This document shows, piece after piece, positions 39,591-50,104 of a DNA stretch of 64,000 nt. The notes under the pieces are model-generated. The model was not told the DNA's origin, made no database searches, and was given only the letters and a program-made list of their open reading frames with translations. The position numbers were made by a program, and so were the translations under genes. This DNA comes from Histomonas meleagridis (taxonomy: Eukaryota > Parabasalia > Tritrichomonadida > Dientamoebidae). Position 1 is the first letter of the stretch, and each line of letters opens with the position of its first letter. The stretch is from the NCBI GenBank assembly GCA_020186115.1, contig WSYJ01000060.1:2976001-3040000 (forward strand). The letters run 5' to 3'.

Positions 39591-40769
39591 ATCAAATTAT
39601 TTAAATTTATTTTATCTTTAGCATTAATATTAATATTAATTCCTTCTTTTTCTATAATGGTTTTGATAAGTTCAACATTTCCAGATTCCATTGAAAATAC
39701 TAAAATATTTTTTGGGATTTGGTTGAATTTAAGAAAATATTCGGTAAGAAATAAATTTCCTGTTAATACAGCTTCATTAATAATATTGTCATTAATTTTC
39801 ATGTCATTTTCTTGTAAATATGATAAAAGTTCATAATTATGATATACAATACATTTTTTCCCTAATTCTTCTAAATTCTTAATTTCTTTTAATTTATTCT
39901 CATAAAAATATTTAAAGATATCATTTCGATGAAACATAATTGCTGTTTCATATGCATATTCAAATGATGAATGATTTTGTTCACATAAATGAATGATTTC
40001 TTCATTTCCACCTACAATCGCATATTTACCTGTATTATTTACGTTTGCATTATTCATAAGTAAATATTTAAAACATTTAATAGATCCAAAGAATGCTGCA
40101 TAATCAATTAATGAAACATTCTTTTGATTAATAAATGAACATCTTTCATAAAGTGATGGTTTAATTGTTTGATTATAATCAAAATTTTGTTTGTGATGAT
40201 ATTTCTTGAAGTTTTTCCATTTCATCTTTTCGAATGATTTTCGCAATTTCATTCGGATTATGTCCTTCTTTAACATATTTCTTATGAAGTTTCCAATCAT
40301 TTTTTGAAAGTTCTTCATAATTTACAATAAAATCATGTTCCCTTAAACATGTTAATTGATATTTAGACATATAATGTGCAAAATAAGCACTATGACTATA
40401 TTTGACAATGTTTGGTTCAAGAAAATTATGTTCAATCATAGCTTCAAGAAGATAAGATGATTCATTTGAATTTTTATTATTAAGAAATCGCCCAAATATA
40501 TCAAATATATTAGATTTGATTTTATTACTCTCTTCAAATGTTCTTATTTCTTTTATAATATTCAAAAATAATTCAACATTAATATTTTTAATTACAAAGG
40601 AATAATATGTCATTTGAATAATCATTAAATCATAAGATAAAGGATGAATTTTATCAAATTTCCTGATTATGAAACTTAAAGATTGAGAGAAATTTTCTTC
40701 ATTCAAAATAAAAATTGCTTGGTTTATTAATAGAAGTGTTTCCCAGTCGCAATGTTCCTTTGATTTCAT
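39591..40769 (-). pseudogene. Ankyrin/DUF3447-type gene, left copy, frameshifted
   Basis: ATG 40769 (MKSKEHCDWETLLLINQ). It is nearly identical to the intact head at 54591-55793, but one extra A near 40188 shifts the frame after EKLQEISSQT, giving ORFs 40769-40179 and 40318-39566. It retains the helical head, IDYAAFFGSIKCFKYLL and AIVGGNEEIIHLCEQNH. Confidence 0.85.
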
Positions 40770-40814
40770 GTGGAAAAATGAACCAGTTCAATTCTTCACA
40801 AGGGCAAGTAAACG

Positions 40815-40873
40815 GCATCCATTCAAAAAATAAACAATCAAAAAGTTTTACTTCATTGTTTGATGAGAACATG
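40815..40873 (+). repeat. 5' half of MITE-like repeat (copy A)
   Basis: Shares CCATTCAAAAAATAAACAAT and ATTGTTTGATGAG with the complete copies at 47396-47634 and 54298-54543. Beyond 40873 the homology is interrupted by the transposase-bearing insert. Confidence 0.65.
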
Positions 40874-41747
40874 GGTCAAAAAAAATGGCCTTGAAAATCT
40901 ATTTATAAATTTAAAATAATACTTTATAATATGATATTTATCAATCAAAAATTCATATCTAAGGATTTTCCGCATAACGTTTTGAGGTATTTATATTTGA
41001 AAAATTGTTGAAAACACCTTACTTTGTTGCCTTTTGAGGTAAATTTCATCGTCAAAATCTGAACCCGTTATTTCATTTATGAGTAATTTTTCGCCTCCGT
41101 GTACAAGAGGATTCCAAAACAGGAATTCACCAGTCTGTAATTCAATTGAGGCCAATCTAAAAGCAAAGATTTCGACTCTGCAAAGAAAAAATGAGCAATT
41201 GAAAAAAGTTATAAAGATGAACTTCAGCAAAAATCAACTTCAAATAACAAAAGTAGACAATAATAATGTAATTAAATCGTCGGAAAATTATCCTATTATG
41301 AACCAACATGTTTTGTCATTGTCTTCGAAAAGATATGACAAATCAATTAGAAGCGACTACATATTAATGTCAATGATCGGCAAATCAATGTGGGATTTGT
41401 CGAAAAAATGAGATTTCCAAGTTACAAAACAGTTAGAAGATGGATAGAAGAAGAATTTTCTCGTATAGGTTTATCTATGAATCTATTTAATGGTTCTTTA
41501 TATAGTATTCAAAAGTTATCCGAATATTTTATTAACAATGATTTTAAGAATGTCAAAATCGTTCTAGCAGTAGATGCTGCTGGGATAAAACCAAATGTAG
41601 TGATTCATAAAAATGGAAAAATTGATGGTTTACTAGATGAAGTGGAAATTGAGCCAGATGAAATAACAGAATAAAAAAAATCACTTGAAGCCTTCAATGC
41701 TTTCATTGAAGCAAACAAAACCGATATTATTCATTATTATTATTCAG
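40874..41747 (+). mobile_element. Transposase-bearing insert within repeat copy A
   Basis: About 870 bp separate the two halves of the MITE-like repeat. The segment contains the disrupted transposase-like ORF at 41079-41674. In the short copies this middle part is replaced by ~140 bp, as expected if they are internally deleted derivatives. Confidence 0.45.
41079..41674 (+). pseudogene. Transposase-like relic (P-element/THAP9-like RNase H fold?)
   Basis: Two ORFs, 41079-41411 and 41390-41674, join in one frame if one A is added to the A run at 41403-41408 (SKK then MRFPSYKTVRRW). Features: a coiled coil (ISTLQRKNEQLKKVIKMN), a helix-turn-like IGKSMWDLSKK then RFPSYKTVRRWIEE, and a strand pair IVLAVDAAGIKPNVVIHKNG with DGLLDE. 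The last resembles the first catalytic Asp strand of P-element/THAP9-type transposases ('.l.iDem.ik..l.yd...g.i.Gl'). It ends early at a TAA, after which coding-like sequence (SLEAFNAFIEANKTDIIHYY) continues to the repeat junction. Confidence 0.5.
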
Positions 41748-41800
41748 TTTGGTCATTATGGCATAATTTAAAATTCACAATTTTTTTTACATATTTAAAA
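41748..41800 (+). repeat. 3' half of MITE-like repeat (copy A)
   Basis: Starts TTCAGTTTGGTCATTATGGC and continues through AAAATTCACAATTTTTTT, matching the ends of copies B and C. Confidence 0.7.
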
Positions 41801-42634
41801 ATATATAAAAAGCTGTCAGCCAAATAAACGGTCGTTTCAGATCAGAAAATCAATTTTTTCTCATTCCCCACTGAACTAAATTTAAAGAAATATAAATAAG
41901 TATACACATCCTATTCAATAAAATTCTCTTAATCAAATTTTGTTATCTTATTTTTTTATGAGCAATCTCCAAAATTTCAAAATGCTTATTTGGGCTTTAG
42001 AATTATATACAGAAGTTCAAACCCAATAAATATATTTAATTAATAATAATCGATATTAATTTATATAATTTTTTATAGTTTTAATTTTGTTTTTAATTTG
42101 TACATAATTTTCAATATCTATAGACAAGAGCAAAAATTCAAAGATCTGTCTTTGCAATTTTTTATAATTAATTTGTTATATAAACAAGATATACACTAAC
42201 GGTTTTTGATCGTCATGCATTGAAAAAGTGAAGTTTTACTTGAGTACTCAATAATACTTCTTAAAAAAGATTCAATACTTTATACCGAAATTGAATAATT
42301 TCTAATATTTTCTGTTCATAACAGACTGAAAATAATAAGGTGTACTCAATAGATTTCCATTAAACTTTAAGAGTAAATAATGCTATGAATAGTAAAGAAT
42401 TTTTTGTTGTCATGTATTTTTCATCATTTTTTTCACAAAAATTATCATCAAATTATATGAAAATCATACAATGAAATATGATATAAAATATTCTATTTAT
42501 CAAATTTTGATTCATATAATAATAATAATATTGATCAAATTTCATGTGTTAATGATAATGTATGAAGACAAACTGAATTTAGGAAATTTTTATTTCAATA
42601 TTTAAATATTACCTCTTTTATCCTTGTGAATCTT
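41801..42634. other. AT-rich spacer with orphan AACGGTC motif
   Basis: AAACGGTCGTTT at ~41827-41838 looks like the promoter motif seen elsewhere but precedes no gene. Nothing else is seen. Confidence 0.45.
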
Positions 42635-45566
42635 TTAATTTTATTATGTCGTCACATTTATGATGTTGAATTTTGTCTGCAAATAATCGAATAATTTCTG
42701 CATTTTTCTTTTCTGATGATATCATAAGCGCTGTTTTATATGTTTATAAGTAATTCCAAATGTTTATATGAAATTTCATATTTATTAAAAATATTTTAAA
42801 TAAAACAAAAAAATATTTTTAGCATTAATATCAATATTCTCTTGTTCAAGAAGTAATTTAACTATTTCTGTATAACCTTCATCAGATGCTCTAATAAGTG
42901 CTGTTTGAAATAATTTAAATAATTTCCAAATATTATTTTCAAATATAAAATTATTAATATAAATTTTAAATCAAACAAATAAATATCTTTAGCATTAATA
43001 TCAATTCCTTTTTGTTCAAGAAGTAATTTAACTATTTCTGTATGACCACATAAAAATGCTAAAATAAGTGCCGTAAAAAATAATTTAAATAAATTCCAAA
43101 TATTATTTTGAAATATAAAATTATTAAAATAAATATCAAATAAAACAAATAAATATTTTTAGCATTAATATCAATATTCTCTTGTTCGAGAAGTAATTTA
43201 ACTATTTCTGTATGAACATCTCTAGATGCTCTAATAAGTGCTGTTTGAAATAATTTAAATAATTTTCAAATATTTTTTAAGAAATATAAAATTATTAAAA
43301 TAATTATTAAATAAAACAAATAAATATCTTTAGCATTAATATCAATATTCTCTTGTTCGAGAAGTAATTTAACTATTTCTGTATGAACATCTCTAGATGC
43401 TCTAATAAGTGCTGTTTGAAATAATTTAAATAATTTTCAAATATTTTTTAAGAAATATAAAATTATTAAAATAAATATCAAATAAAACAAATAAATATTT
43501 TTAGCATTAATATCAATATTCTCTTGTTCGAGAAGTAATTTAACTATTTCTGTATGAACATCTCTAGATGCTCTAATAAGTGCTGTTTGAAATAATTTAA
43601 ATAATTTTCAAATATTTTTTAAGAAATATAAAATTATTAAAATAAATATCAAATAAAACAAATAAATATTTTTAGCATTAATATCAATATTCTCTTGTTC
43701 GAGAAGTAATTTAACTATTTCTGTATGAACATCTCTAGATGCTCTAATAAGTGCTGTTTGAAATAATTTAAATAATTTTCAAATATTTTTTAAGAAATAT
43801 AAAATTATTAAAATAATTATTAAATAAAACAAATAAATATCTTTAGCATTAATATCAATTCCTTTTTGTTTAAGAAGTAATTTAACTATTTCTGTATGAC
43901 CATCTCTAGATGCTTTAATAAGTGCTGTTTCAAATAATTTAAATAATTTCCAAATATTATTTTGAAATATCAAATTATTAATATAAATTTCATTTTTAGC
44001 ATTAATATCAATTCCTTCTTTTTCAAGAAGTAATTTAACTATTTCTATATGGCCTTTTTTAGATGCTAACATAATTGCTGTATCATATAATTTAATTAAT
44101 TTCCAAATATTATTTTGAAATATCAAATTATTAATATAAATTTCATTTTTAGCATTAATATCAATTCCTTCTTTTTCAAGAAGTAATTTAACTATTTCTG
44201 TATAACCATTTTTTGAAGCATTTGTTAGTGCTAAAAATATTTAAAAAAAAATTTAAAAATTTTTATGAAACAATGAAATATTTTAATAAAAATCCAATAA
44301 AATAAACAAATAATCTTGCTAAAATCAATGTATCTATTGTTAATTAAATAGTTATAAAGTTCCACATTTCCAGAAAAACCCGAAATTTTCAAAAAATCAA
44401 TAGGAATATGATTACTTTCGAGAAAATATTGAGTAATATATAAATTCCCTGTTATGATTGAAGCAATGAGAGTATTTTCATTTATTTTCATTCCTTCTTT
44501 AAGTAAAAATGATAAAAGTTCATAATTATCATGTAAAACACATTTTGCTCCTAATTCTTCTAAATTCTTAATTTCTTTTAACTTATTATCATAAAAATAT
44601 TTAAAGATATCATTTCGATGAAACTCTATTGCTGCTTCATATGCATCTTTAAATGTTGTGATTTTGTTCACATAAATGAATTATTTCTTCATTTCCACCT
44701 GCAACTGCATATTTACCTGTTTTATCTAATTTTGCTCCATTCATAAGTAAATATTTAAAACATTTAATTGAAGAAAAAAATGCTGCATAATCAATTAATG
44801 TAACATTTTTATGATTAATAAATGAATATCTTTCATAAAGTGATTTTGCAATTGTTTGATTAAAATCAAAATTTGTTTCTGATGATATTTCTTGAAGTTT
44901 TTCTATTTCATCATTCCGAATTATTTTCGCAATTTCATTCTGATTTATTCCTTCTTTAACATATTTCTGATGAAGTTCCCAATTATTCGCTTTAAGTTTT
45001 TCAAGGTTTTTGGAGAAATATTCAGAAAATTGATAACGATGGTTTAAAACGAAATGTGCTTTAAAATGTGAAAAAAATAAATTTTTCATATTTTTAGTAA
45101 TCGATGAGTTAATTAAACCTTTTTCTATCAACTTTCCGATAAGATAATTAGATTCTTGTGAGTTATTTTTCCGAAGGAATTGAGAAAAAATGTCAATTAT
45201 TGAAACTTGATTTTTATTTACATCTCGTTCAATTAAATTCAAAAACTCAATAATTATATCTATATTTTTCAGTCTTGTTACAAACAAAGTGTAAATGAAA
45301 CGGCAGATGATCAAGTTGAATGAATACGTTCGTGAATTATCATAAAATTCGCATAATGAAGAAACAGATGTATCAAGATTGTTTGTATTTATGTTATAAA
45401 TTATTTCTGTAAGTGCAATTAAGTCTGGAAAGGAATTTATCTTTGATGAACTCATTCCAATACTATTAAATAACACTTGAAAAAATTTTAATGGACATGT
45501 GATATGAATTTTTATATAAGATTGTAATAAATAAAAACATAGAATGAACTTCATGATGAAATCCAT
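42635..45566 (-). pseudogene. Ankyrin/DUF3447-type gene with long array, frameshifted
   Basis: The head starts at ATG 45566 (MDFIMKFILC; MSSSKINSF further in may be the real start). ORF 45566-44649 covers the helical domain, IDYAAFFSSIKCFKYLLMNG and AVAGGNEEIIHLCEQNH, then loses frame at ~44655. ORF 44671-44231 continues DAYEAAIEFHRNDIFKYFY ... SGNVELYNYL. From 44230 to 42635 about 10 ankyrin units follow with spacers, including four nearly identical 171-bp units. Only one short stretch (44126-43779) is open through its spacers. Confidence 0.8.
43140..43830. repeat. 171-bp ankyrin exon-plus-spacer unit, 4 near-identical copies
   Basis: The phrase ATTCTCTTGTTCGAGAAG recurs at 43176, 43347, 43518 and 43689, exactly 171 bp apart, with near-identity across both the coding part and the spacer. 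This marks recent unequal exchange of the whole exon-plus-spacer unit. Confidence 0.9.
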
Positions 45567-45829
45567 TCACATATTTAATTTTATTTGGAATACTTAAATT
45601 TGAATTAGGTTAATAGGTAATATATGCCCGAATGTGCATTCACATATCGAAAATAACTTATATACGACAATTACATGAATATGCCATCAATATATTTGAA
45701 TTTTTTTGAGTTTATTAATTTTTTCGATAGGTTTGAGAAGAATTTAATGTCAAGATTTTATATAATTAAATAAAATAAATGATATTTCATCATTGCCCAA
45801 ATAATTTCTGAATTTTCAATTTATTAATA

Positions 45830-45945
45830 GATCAAGATATTATTCTTAGTTTTTTATTAATCATAGATGCAACTATGTATTTATATATTATATATCCATA
45901 ATATCAAGATCGTATGATAATCGCCATATACGATTATAATCCGAT
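45830..45945 (+). repeat. Dispersed ~110-bp repeat, copy 1
   Basis: Similar to 46793-46895, with an internal short inverted pair ATCGTAT...ATACGAT. Confidence 0.65.
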
Positions 45946-46792
45946 TTTAAGTTATTGATATCATTCTACATGTTCAAGCGTTTCGAAGTCAAATTTGAAT
46001 GAGTGGACGTATAAAAATCACTCAATCAGCTCGTATCGTTCTCAAAACCGTGGTATTGAATCATATTCGGAAAAATAGAGAAATTAACAACATTACATAG
46101 AATGTCAAATAAATCGAAAAATGTAATATATTTGAAATTTGAAAGCACATAAGTAATATGAGATAAAAGGAATCGATAAATGCATCTCAAGTCAGTATTT
46201 TGAAGATAATGTGCAAATTACATTTGTATAGATATTCATTTAATAAAATTGAACATTTTGCTAAAATACAAAAATTTAAAAAAAAAAAATCATCAAATGA
46301 ATTCAATGATCAATAATCGTTTTTTCAGAAAAAAATGTATCGTTTGTACTAAGATATTTCAAGAATGTGTACTTACACAGAAACTATTCTATTGATCATA
46401 AATTATTAATCAAATTAGATAAGTACATCATTAAGGTATTACGGAAACTATCACATCATTTATTTCTCCAATAAATTCATAAATAAAATAATTTCAAAAA
46501 AATTAAGATTTCATATAATCATTTGGAATTTATAACAAATCACGATTCTATGATAAAATATCAATATTTTTATTTTTCAACAAACCAAGAATCATTTAAT
46601 TTGGCTGTTGACAAATTACAATGATGTTTATAAATATCTTTTCGAGGAAAGGGTAAAATTTCGATAATATTTACCATCATTCAAATTCGCTTCTATCGTC
46701 ACTTATCGTTGCTTTTATCGTTCGATGTAAACCATGTAAAAGTCGATTTTTATCACTTTTTGGAATGAAAGAATAAATTTATCTCGTGCTAA

Positions 46793-46895
46793 TCATGATA
46801 TTATTCTCAGATTTATATTAATCATAGATGCGACTATGTATACATATTATATATTTATGATATCAAGATCGTAGGATGATCGCTATATACGATGG
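46793..46895 (+). repeat. Dispersed ~110-bp repeat, copy 2
   Basis: Diverged direct copy of 45830-45945, keeping ATATCAAGATCGTA and ATATACGAT. Confidence 0.65.
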
Positions 46896-47395
46896 GTGAA
46901 AATCGCAAGTCGAGTTTAATATATAGTATTAATTTATAGGATAATTCGAGAACTATGTACAAAGAAGAAAAAGAATAACTTTTTGAATTCATTTTGCGGT
47001 TACAAATCCATCAAGATTCGTTCCCCCACGATTGAACTATACTCACAAAAAAGAATCACAAAATTAAACAGAAAATAAAAATGTTTTTACCATTTTTCCA
47101 ACAATACTTTTATATACTGGTTTAGTTGTGGTTAATTGTACGTCCAGTCTTTGCTTAGATGACCGTTTGTGTATTGTATCTTACACAAATTTAAATGAAA
47201 AGTGACTAGATTCAAAGGAAATTTTAAAAAAATTATCCCATCCTCATAAAAATTTGTCTACTGTTATCATATGTTAAAATCTGAAATGTATTAAATACAT
47301 CACAAATAATTTTAAAATTAAAAATAAATCTATAAGAGGGAAAGTTGGTTGCTAGTGTCTTTATTATACTCATGTTTTATATAAAACGATGTCAA

Positions 47396-47634
47396 CCATT
47401 CAAAAATTAAACAATCAAAAAGCCTTTTTTATTGTTTGATGAGTGATAAATTCGAAAAAAATGTCAACCTCACATAGAAGACTTCTATGATAGAGTTATA
47501 AAAATAAAAAAAATCAAGAAACTCATCAAATAAAATGCGTTATGAATCTTCTATGCGTAGAATGACCGTTAATTTACGTTGTTCAGTTTGGTCATTATGG
47601 CATAATTCAAAATTCACAATTTTTTTGACATATT
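47396..47634 (+). repeat. MITE-like repeat, copy B
   Basis: About 240 bp, from CCATTCAAAAATTAAACAAT to TTTTTTGACATAT. It contains a perfect hairpin CATAGAAG-A-CTTCTATG at 47473-47489 and an inverted pair TTTGATGAGT...ACTCATCAAA. It lacks coding capacity and ends 24 bp before the NPL4 ATG, so it may supply part of that promoter. Confidence 0.75.
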
Positions 47635-47648
47635 ATATTTAGCCGGTA

Positions 47649-47656
47649 TCATTTTT
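47649..47656 (+). promoter_or_regulatory. Inr-like element TCATTTTT
   Basis: TCATTTTT lies 2 nt before the NPL4 ATG at 47659, the only unique sequence between the repeat and the gene. Function inferred. Confidence 0.45.
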
Positions 47657-47658
47657 CC

Positions 47659-48903
47659 ATGCGAATTTCGGTCCAATGGGCTCGTGGTTGTCAGCACATT
47701 AATAACATCAATCTATCAGATAAAGTTACTACTTTAATCCAAGGGATTGCTACCCAACTTAGACTTAATCCAAAAAACATCACATTATATTATGATCAAC
47801 AATGCAAAAAGCGTATTCCTCAAGAAGGGAATGTCATGAATGCAAGATTACAAGATAAGCAAATTATTTTTCTTGATTACAAAGGAGCTCTTCCAGAAAG
47901 GCCAGTTGCTAAAATGACAACAGAAATTGATGCCTCTAAAAAGTATTTAGCTGAAGGTGAGGAGCCAACAAACGAAATGAAACGAATTGCTAAAGACTTT
48001 GGATCACGAGCTGTTAGTGTCAGTTTTATTGAACATAAAAATAATCTTAAGCCAAATATTGATTTCCAAGAAGAATCCAGCTGCTATGCTTTCAGAGTTT
48101 CTAGCGAGTGCATCAAAAGGTTCCAAACTATTGCGCTTCAAGAAAATTTCTCAACCCATAGAGTTATATTTTTATTTGGAAGAATTAATGAAATTACTGG
48201 AAAGGTTACAGCACATTGCTCTTGTGAGCCGCCACAAGTTAACAAGCCCGACAGATTTGAAGTTGATGCCACATTTGATATTGATTCAGTTTGCCAAATT
48301 GCCAGCTACTTTGGAATGAAATGTGTTGGCATGGCCATATCCCACAAGCCAGACGCGAAGTTTCCTATGCTTGAATACATGATTAAGCAGGCAGCACTTT
48401 ATCAAAATAAATTTGGCGAATATTTCACTACTCTCATTGTCACACCCATTGGTCAGAATGACATTTCTGTTGAAGCCTTTCAAGTTAGTGATGCTGCTAT
48501 GAAGCTTGACAAAGGTGATTATTTTGCAAATTCTGATAATCAGCATGTCGTTGTTTTTAAGGAGGAATTAACTGTTTGTGGATTCAAACGTAAGGAAGCT
48601 GACGTCAACCTTTTGCTATGTGCTGTCAGAGTCCGTCAAACACATTCTAAATTCCCATCACATGAATTCCCATCACCACAACAAGAGCCAACTATTCTCG
48701 ACCTTAAGCGTTATTTTGTTGATCATGAGTATTGTCCGAACTGGTATGCGTTATTTGACTTCAATTTACTTGTCTTCCTTAAATTGAATGACATTTTAAC
48801 ATTGAAGAATATTCAGATAGTGGTAAATCATATTTTGGCAAAGACCGAAATACCAAATGCTATAATGGACGTCATTAATAATGTGATTTCCGTTGTCGAC
48901 TGA
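47659..48903 (+). CDS. NPL4: NPL4 homologue (p97/Cdc48 cofactor)
   Basis: The protein has 414 aa, start MRISVQWARG. Residues 1-75 form a ubiquitin-like fold. Residues ~110-330 carry the NPL4 MPN-like region: AFRVSSECIKRFQTIAL, FSTHRVIFLFGRINE, CSCEPPQVN, then FGMKCVGMAISH and SVEAFQVSDAAMKLDKGDYF, in the same order as 'f.frvs..s..rF', 'R.g.LyGr', 'v..IYEPPQ', 'LgL..VG.i.t' and 'peAyQvSdq.M.L'. The JAMM metal ligands are not evident, as expected for NPL4. The C-terminal NZF finger of animal NPL4 is absent, as in yeast. With Ufd1 it delivers ubiquitinated proteins to p97. Confidence 0.85.
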   Translation: MRISVQWARGCQHINNINLSDKVTTLIQGIATQLRLNPKNITLYYDQQCKKRIPQEGNVMNARLQDKQIIFLDYKGALPERPVAKMTTEIDASKKYLAEGEEPTNEMKRIAKDFGSRAVSVSFIEHKNNLKPNIDFQEESSCYAFRVSSECIKRFQTIALQENFSTHRVIFLFGRINEITGKVTAHCSCEPPQVNKPDRFEVDATFDIDSVCQIASYFGMKCVGMAISHKPDAKFPMLEYMIKQAALYQNKFGEYFTTLIVTPIGQNDISVEAFQVSDAAMKLDKGDYFANSDNQHVVVFKEELTVCGFKRKEADVNLLLCAVRVRQTHSKFPSHEFPSPQQEPTILDLKRYFVDHEYCPNWYALFDFNLLVFLKLNDILTLKNIQIVVNHILAKTEIPNAIMDVINNVISVVD

Positions 48904-49072
48904 TGAATAAATCCTAAAAATGTTTTTTCGGTGTAATGAAATTTGAAAGGTTTACATAAATAAACACCGTTAATTGAAATTCAAAAAGTTTTTTAACACA
49001 TCGAAAATTGAAAATATTTTAATCGAAAACCTCTTAAAACCGTCGAATCAAGAACAACTTTTTATTCACACA

Positions 49073-49633
49073 ATGACTTTTATTCAGGGAAAAGTTACTT
49101 TGGTTGGTGACGCAGGGGTTGGCAAGACAAGCTTAATCCATAGGTATTTAAATGACTCGAATATGATAACTCCAACTCTAGGTGTTATGACATATAAAGC
49201 AACAGTAAAAGTTGAAGGAAAAGAAATTCCTCTGGAAATATGGGATACTGCCGGTCAAGAAAACTACCGTTGTCTTATCCCAATGTATGTTCGTGGATCT
49301 CAAGTAGTCATTATTCTTTTTGATCTTTCAAATGCAGAAAGTTTTAAAAGTGTTGATGGATGGCTTGAATACGTAAATAGCAATGGTACAGTCGATGACA
49401 TATTTCTAGTTGGAAACAAATGTGACATCGAAAGGAAAGTTACAGGAATTGAAGCTCTAACATATGCAGAAACGCATAACCTCAAATACATTGAGGCATC
49501 TGCTAGCACAGGACAAAATGTTGATATGATATTTTCAGAAGTAGCAAATGATGTCGGGAATTTACGAGTTTTAAAGACAACACCAATTCCAAATCCCCTT
49601 ACTCAGAACACAGAACGTTCGTCATGCTGTTAA
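49073..49633 (+). CDS. Rab-family small GTPase (Rab6-like)
   Basis: The protein has 186 aa from ATG 49073 (MTFIQGKVTL); the frame is open from 48974 but the extension is unlike a Rab. Motifs: GDAGVGKT, TPTLGV (switch I Thr), WDTAGQENYRCLIPMYVRGS (switch II close to Rab6 '.fRSLIPsYiRds'), GNKCDIE and EASAS. It ends RSSCC for double prenylation. Rab6-like proteins act in Golgi retrograde traffic. ACCGTTAA at ~48966-48973 is a possible Myb-type element ~100 bp upstream. Confidence 0.9.
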   Translation: MTFIQGKVTLVGDAGVGKTSLIHRYLNDSNMITPTLGVMTYKATVKVEGKEIPLEIWDTAGQENYRCLIPMYVRGSQVVIILFDLSNAESFKSVDGWLEYVNSNGTVDDIFLVGNKCDIERKVTGIEALTYAETHNLKYIEASASTGQNVDMIFSEVANDVGNLRVLKTTPIPNPLTQNTERSSCC

Positions 49634-50104
49634 ATATTTTTGTTACTGTAAAGCAAAAAACATTGTTTATTATCCTTAATCACATTTTCAATGTATATCT
49701 TTTTGTTGAATTACTCTTTAGTTAATTTAATTTATTTATTAGATTAATAAATGTATTTATAGATTATTGGCAATAAATGAGTATATATTGAAGTAAAAAA
49801 ACAAACCCGAAAATTAAAATGTTTTTATCGTGAAAGAAATCATCATGCAGGTATAGTCTAAATTTTAAAAGGTGTTATATCATTAAAACAATACTTTTGG
49901 ACTGTTTCCATTTGGAACTTTTCTGTGTAAATTGAATAGTTTATTAATGTAATCCGCCTCAATGATAAATGGAATTAAGGAAGTGAATGCAAATTATTAT
50001 GTTAGTAAGGATCTTAAAAATTCCATGAGCATCATCTAAACAGTCAAATTATATAAAAAACAAATCCATTTATATATAAATTTTATTATAACATAATAAA
50101 TATT
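49634..50104. other. Convergent 3' spacer
   Basis: AT-rich region between the Rab and APC1 3' ends. No gene seen. Confidence 0.5.

Larger units (their letters stand above)
35811..40873. repeat. Segmental duplication, left copy (inverted relative to 54489-58936)
   Basis: This block contains a decayed ankyrin gene, an Aven-like gene and a helical-protein gene in the same relative order as 54489-58936 but in inverted orientation. Identity is very high outside the ankyrin array, with single-base indels in homopolymers. The left copy is longer because its ankyrin array has about 11 units against about 7. Confidence 0.9.
45567..47395. other. 1.8-kb gene desert with a duplicated ~110-bp sequence
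   Basis: No ORF or RNA gene is convincing. A diverged direct repeat is present at 45830-45945 and 46793-46895: it shares ATTAATCATAGATGC, ACTATGTAT, ATATCAAGATCGTA and ATATACGAT. The rest is AT-rich. Confidence 0.55.

Noticed and set aside
40991-41230. 79-aa minus-strand ORF overlapping the transposase relic
   Set aside because: Lies antisense to the transposase-like frame and has no recognisable features.
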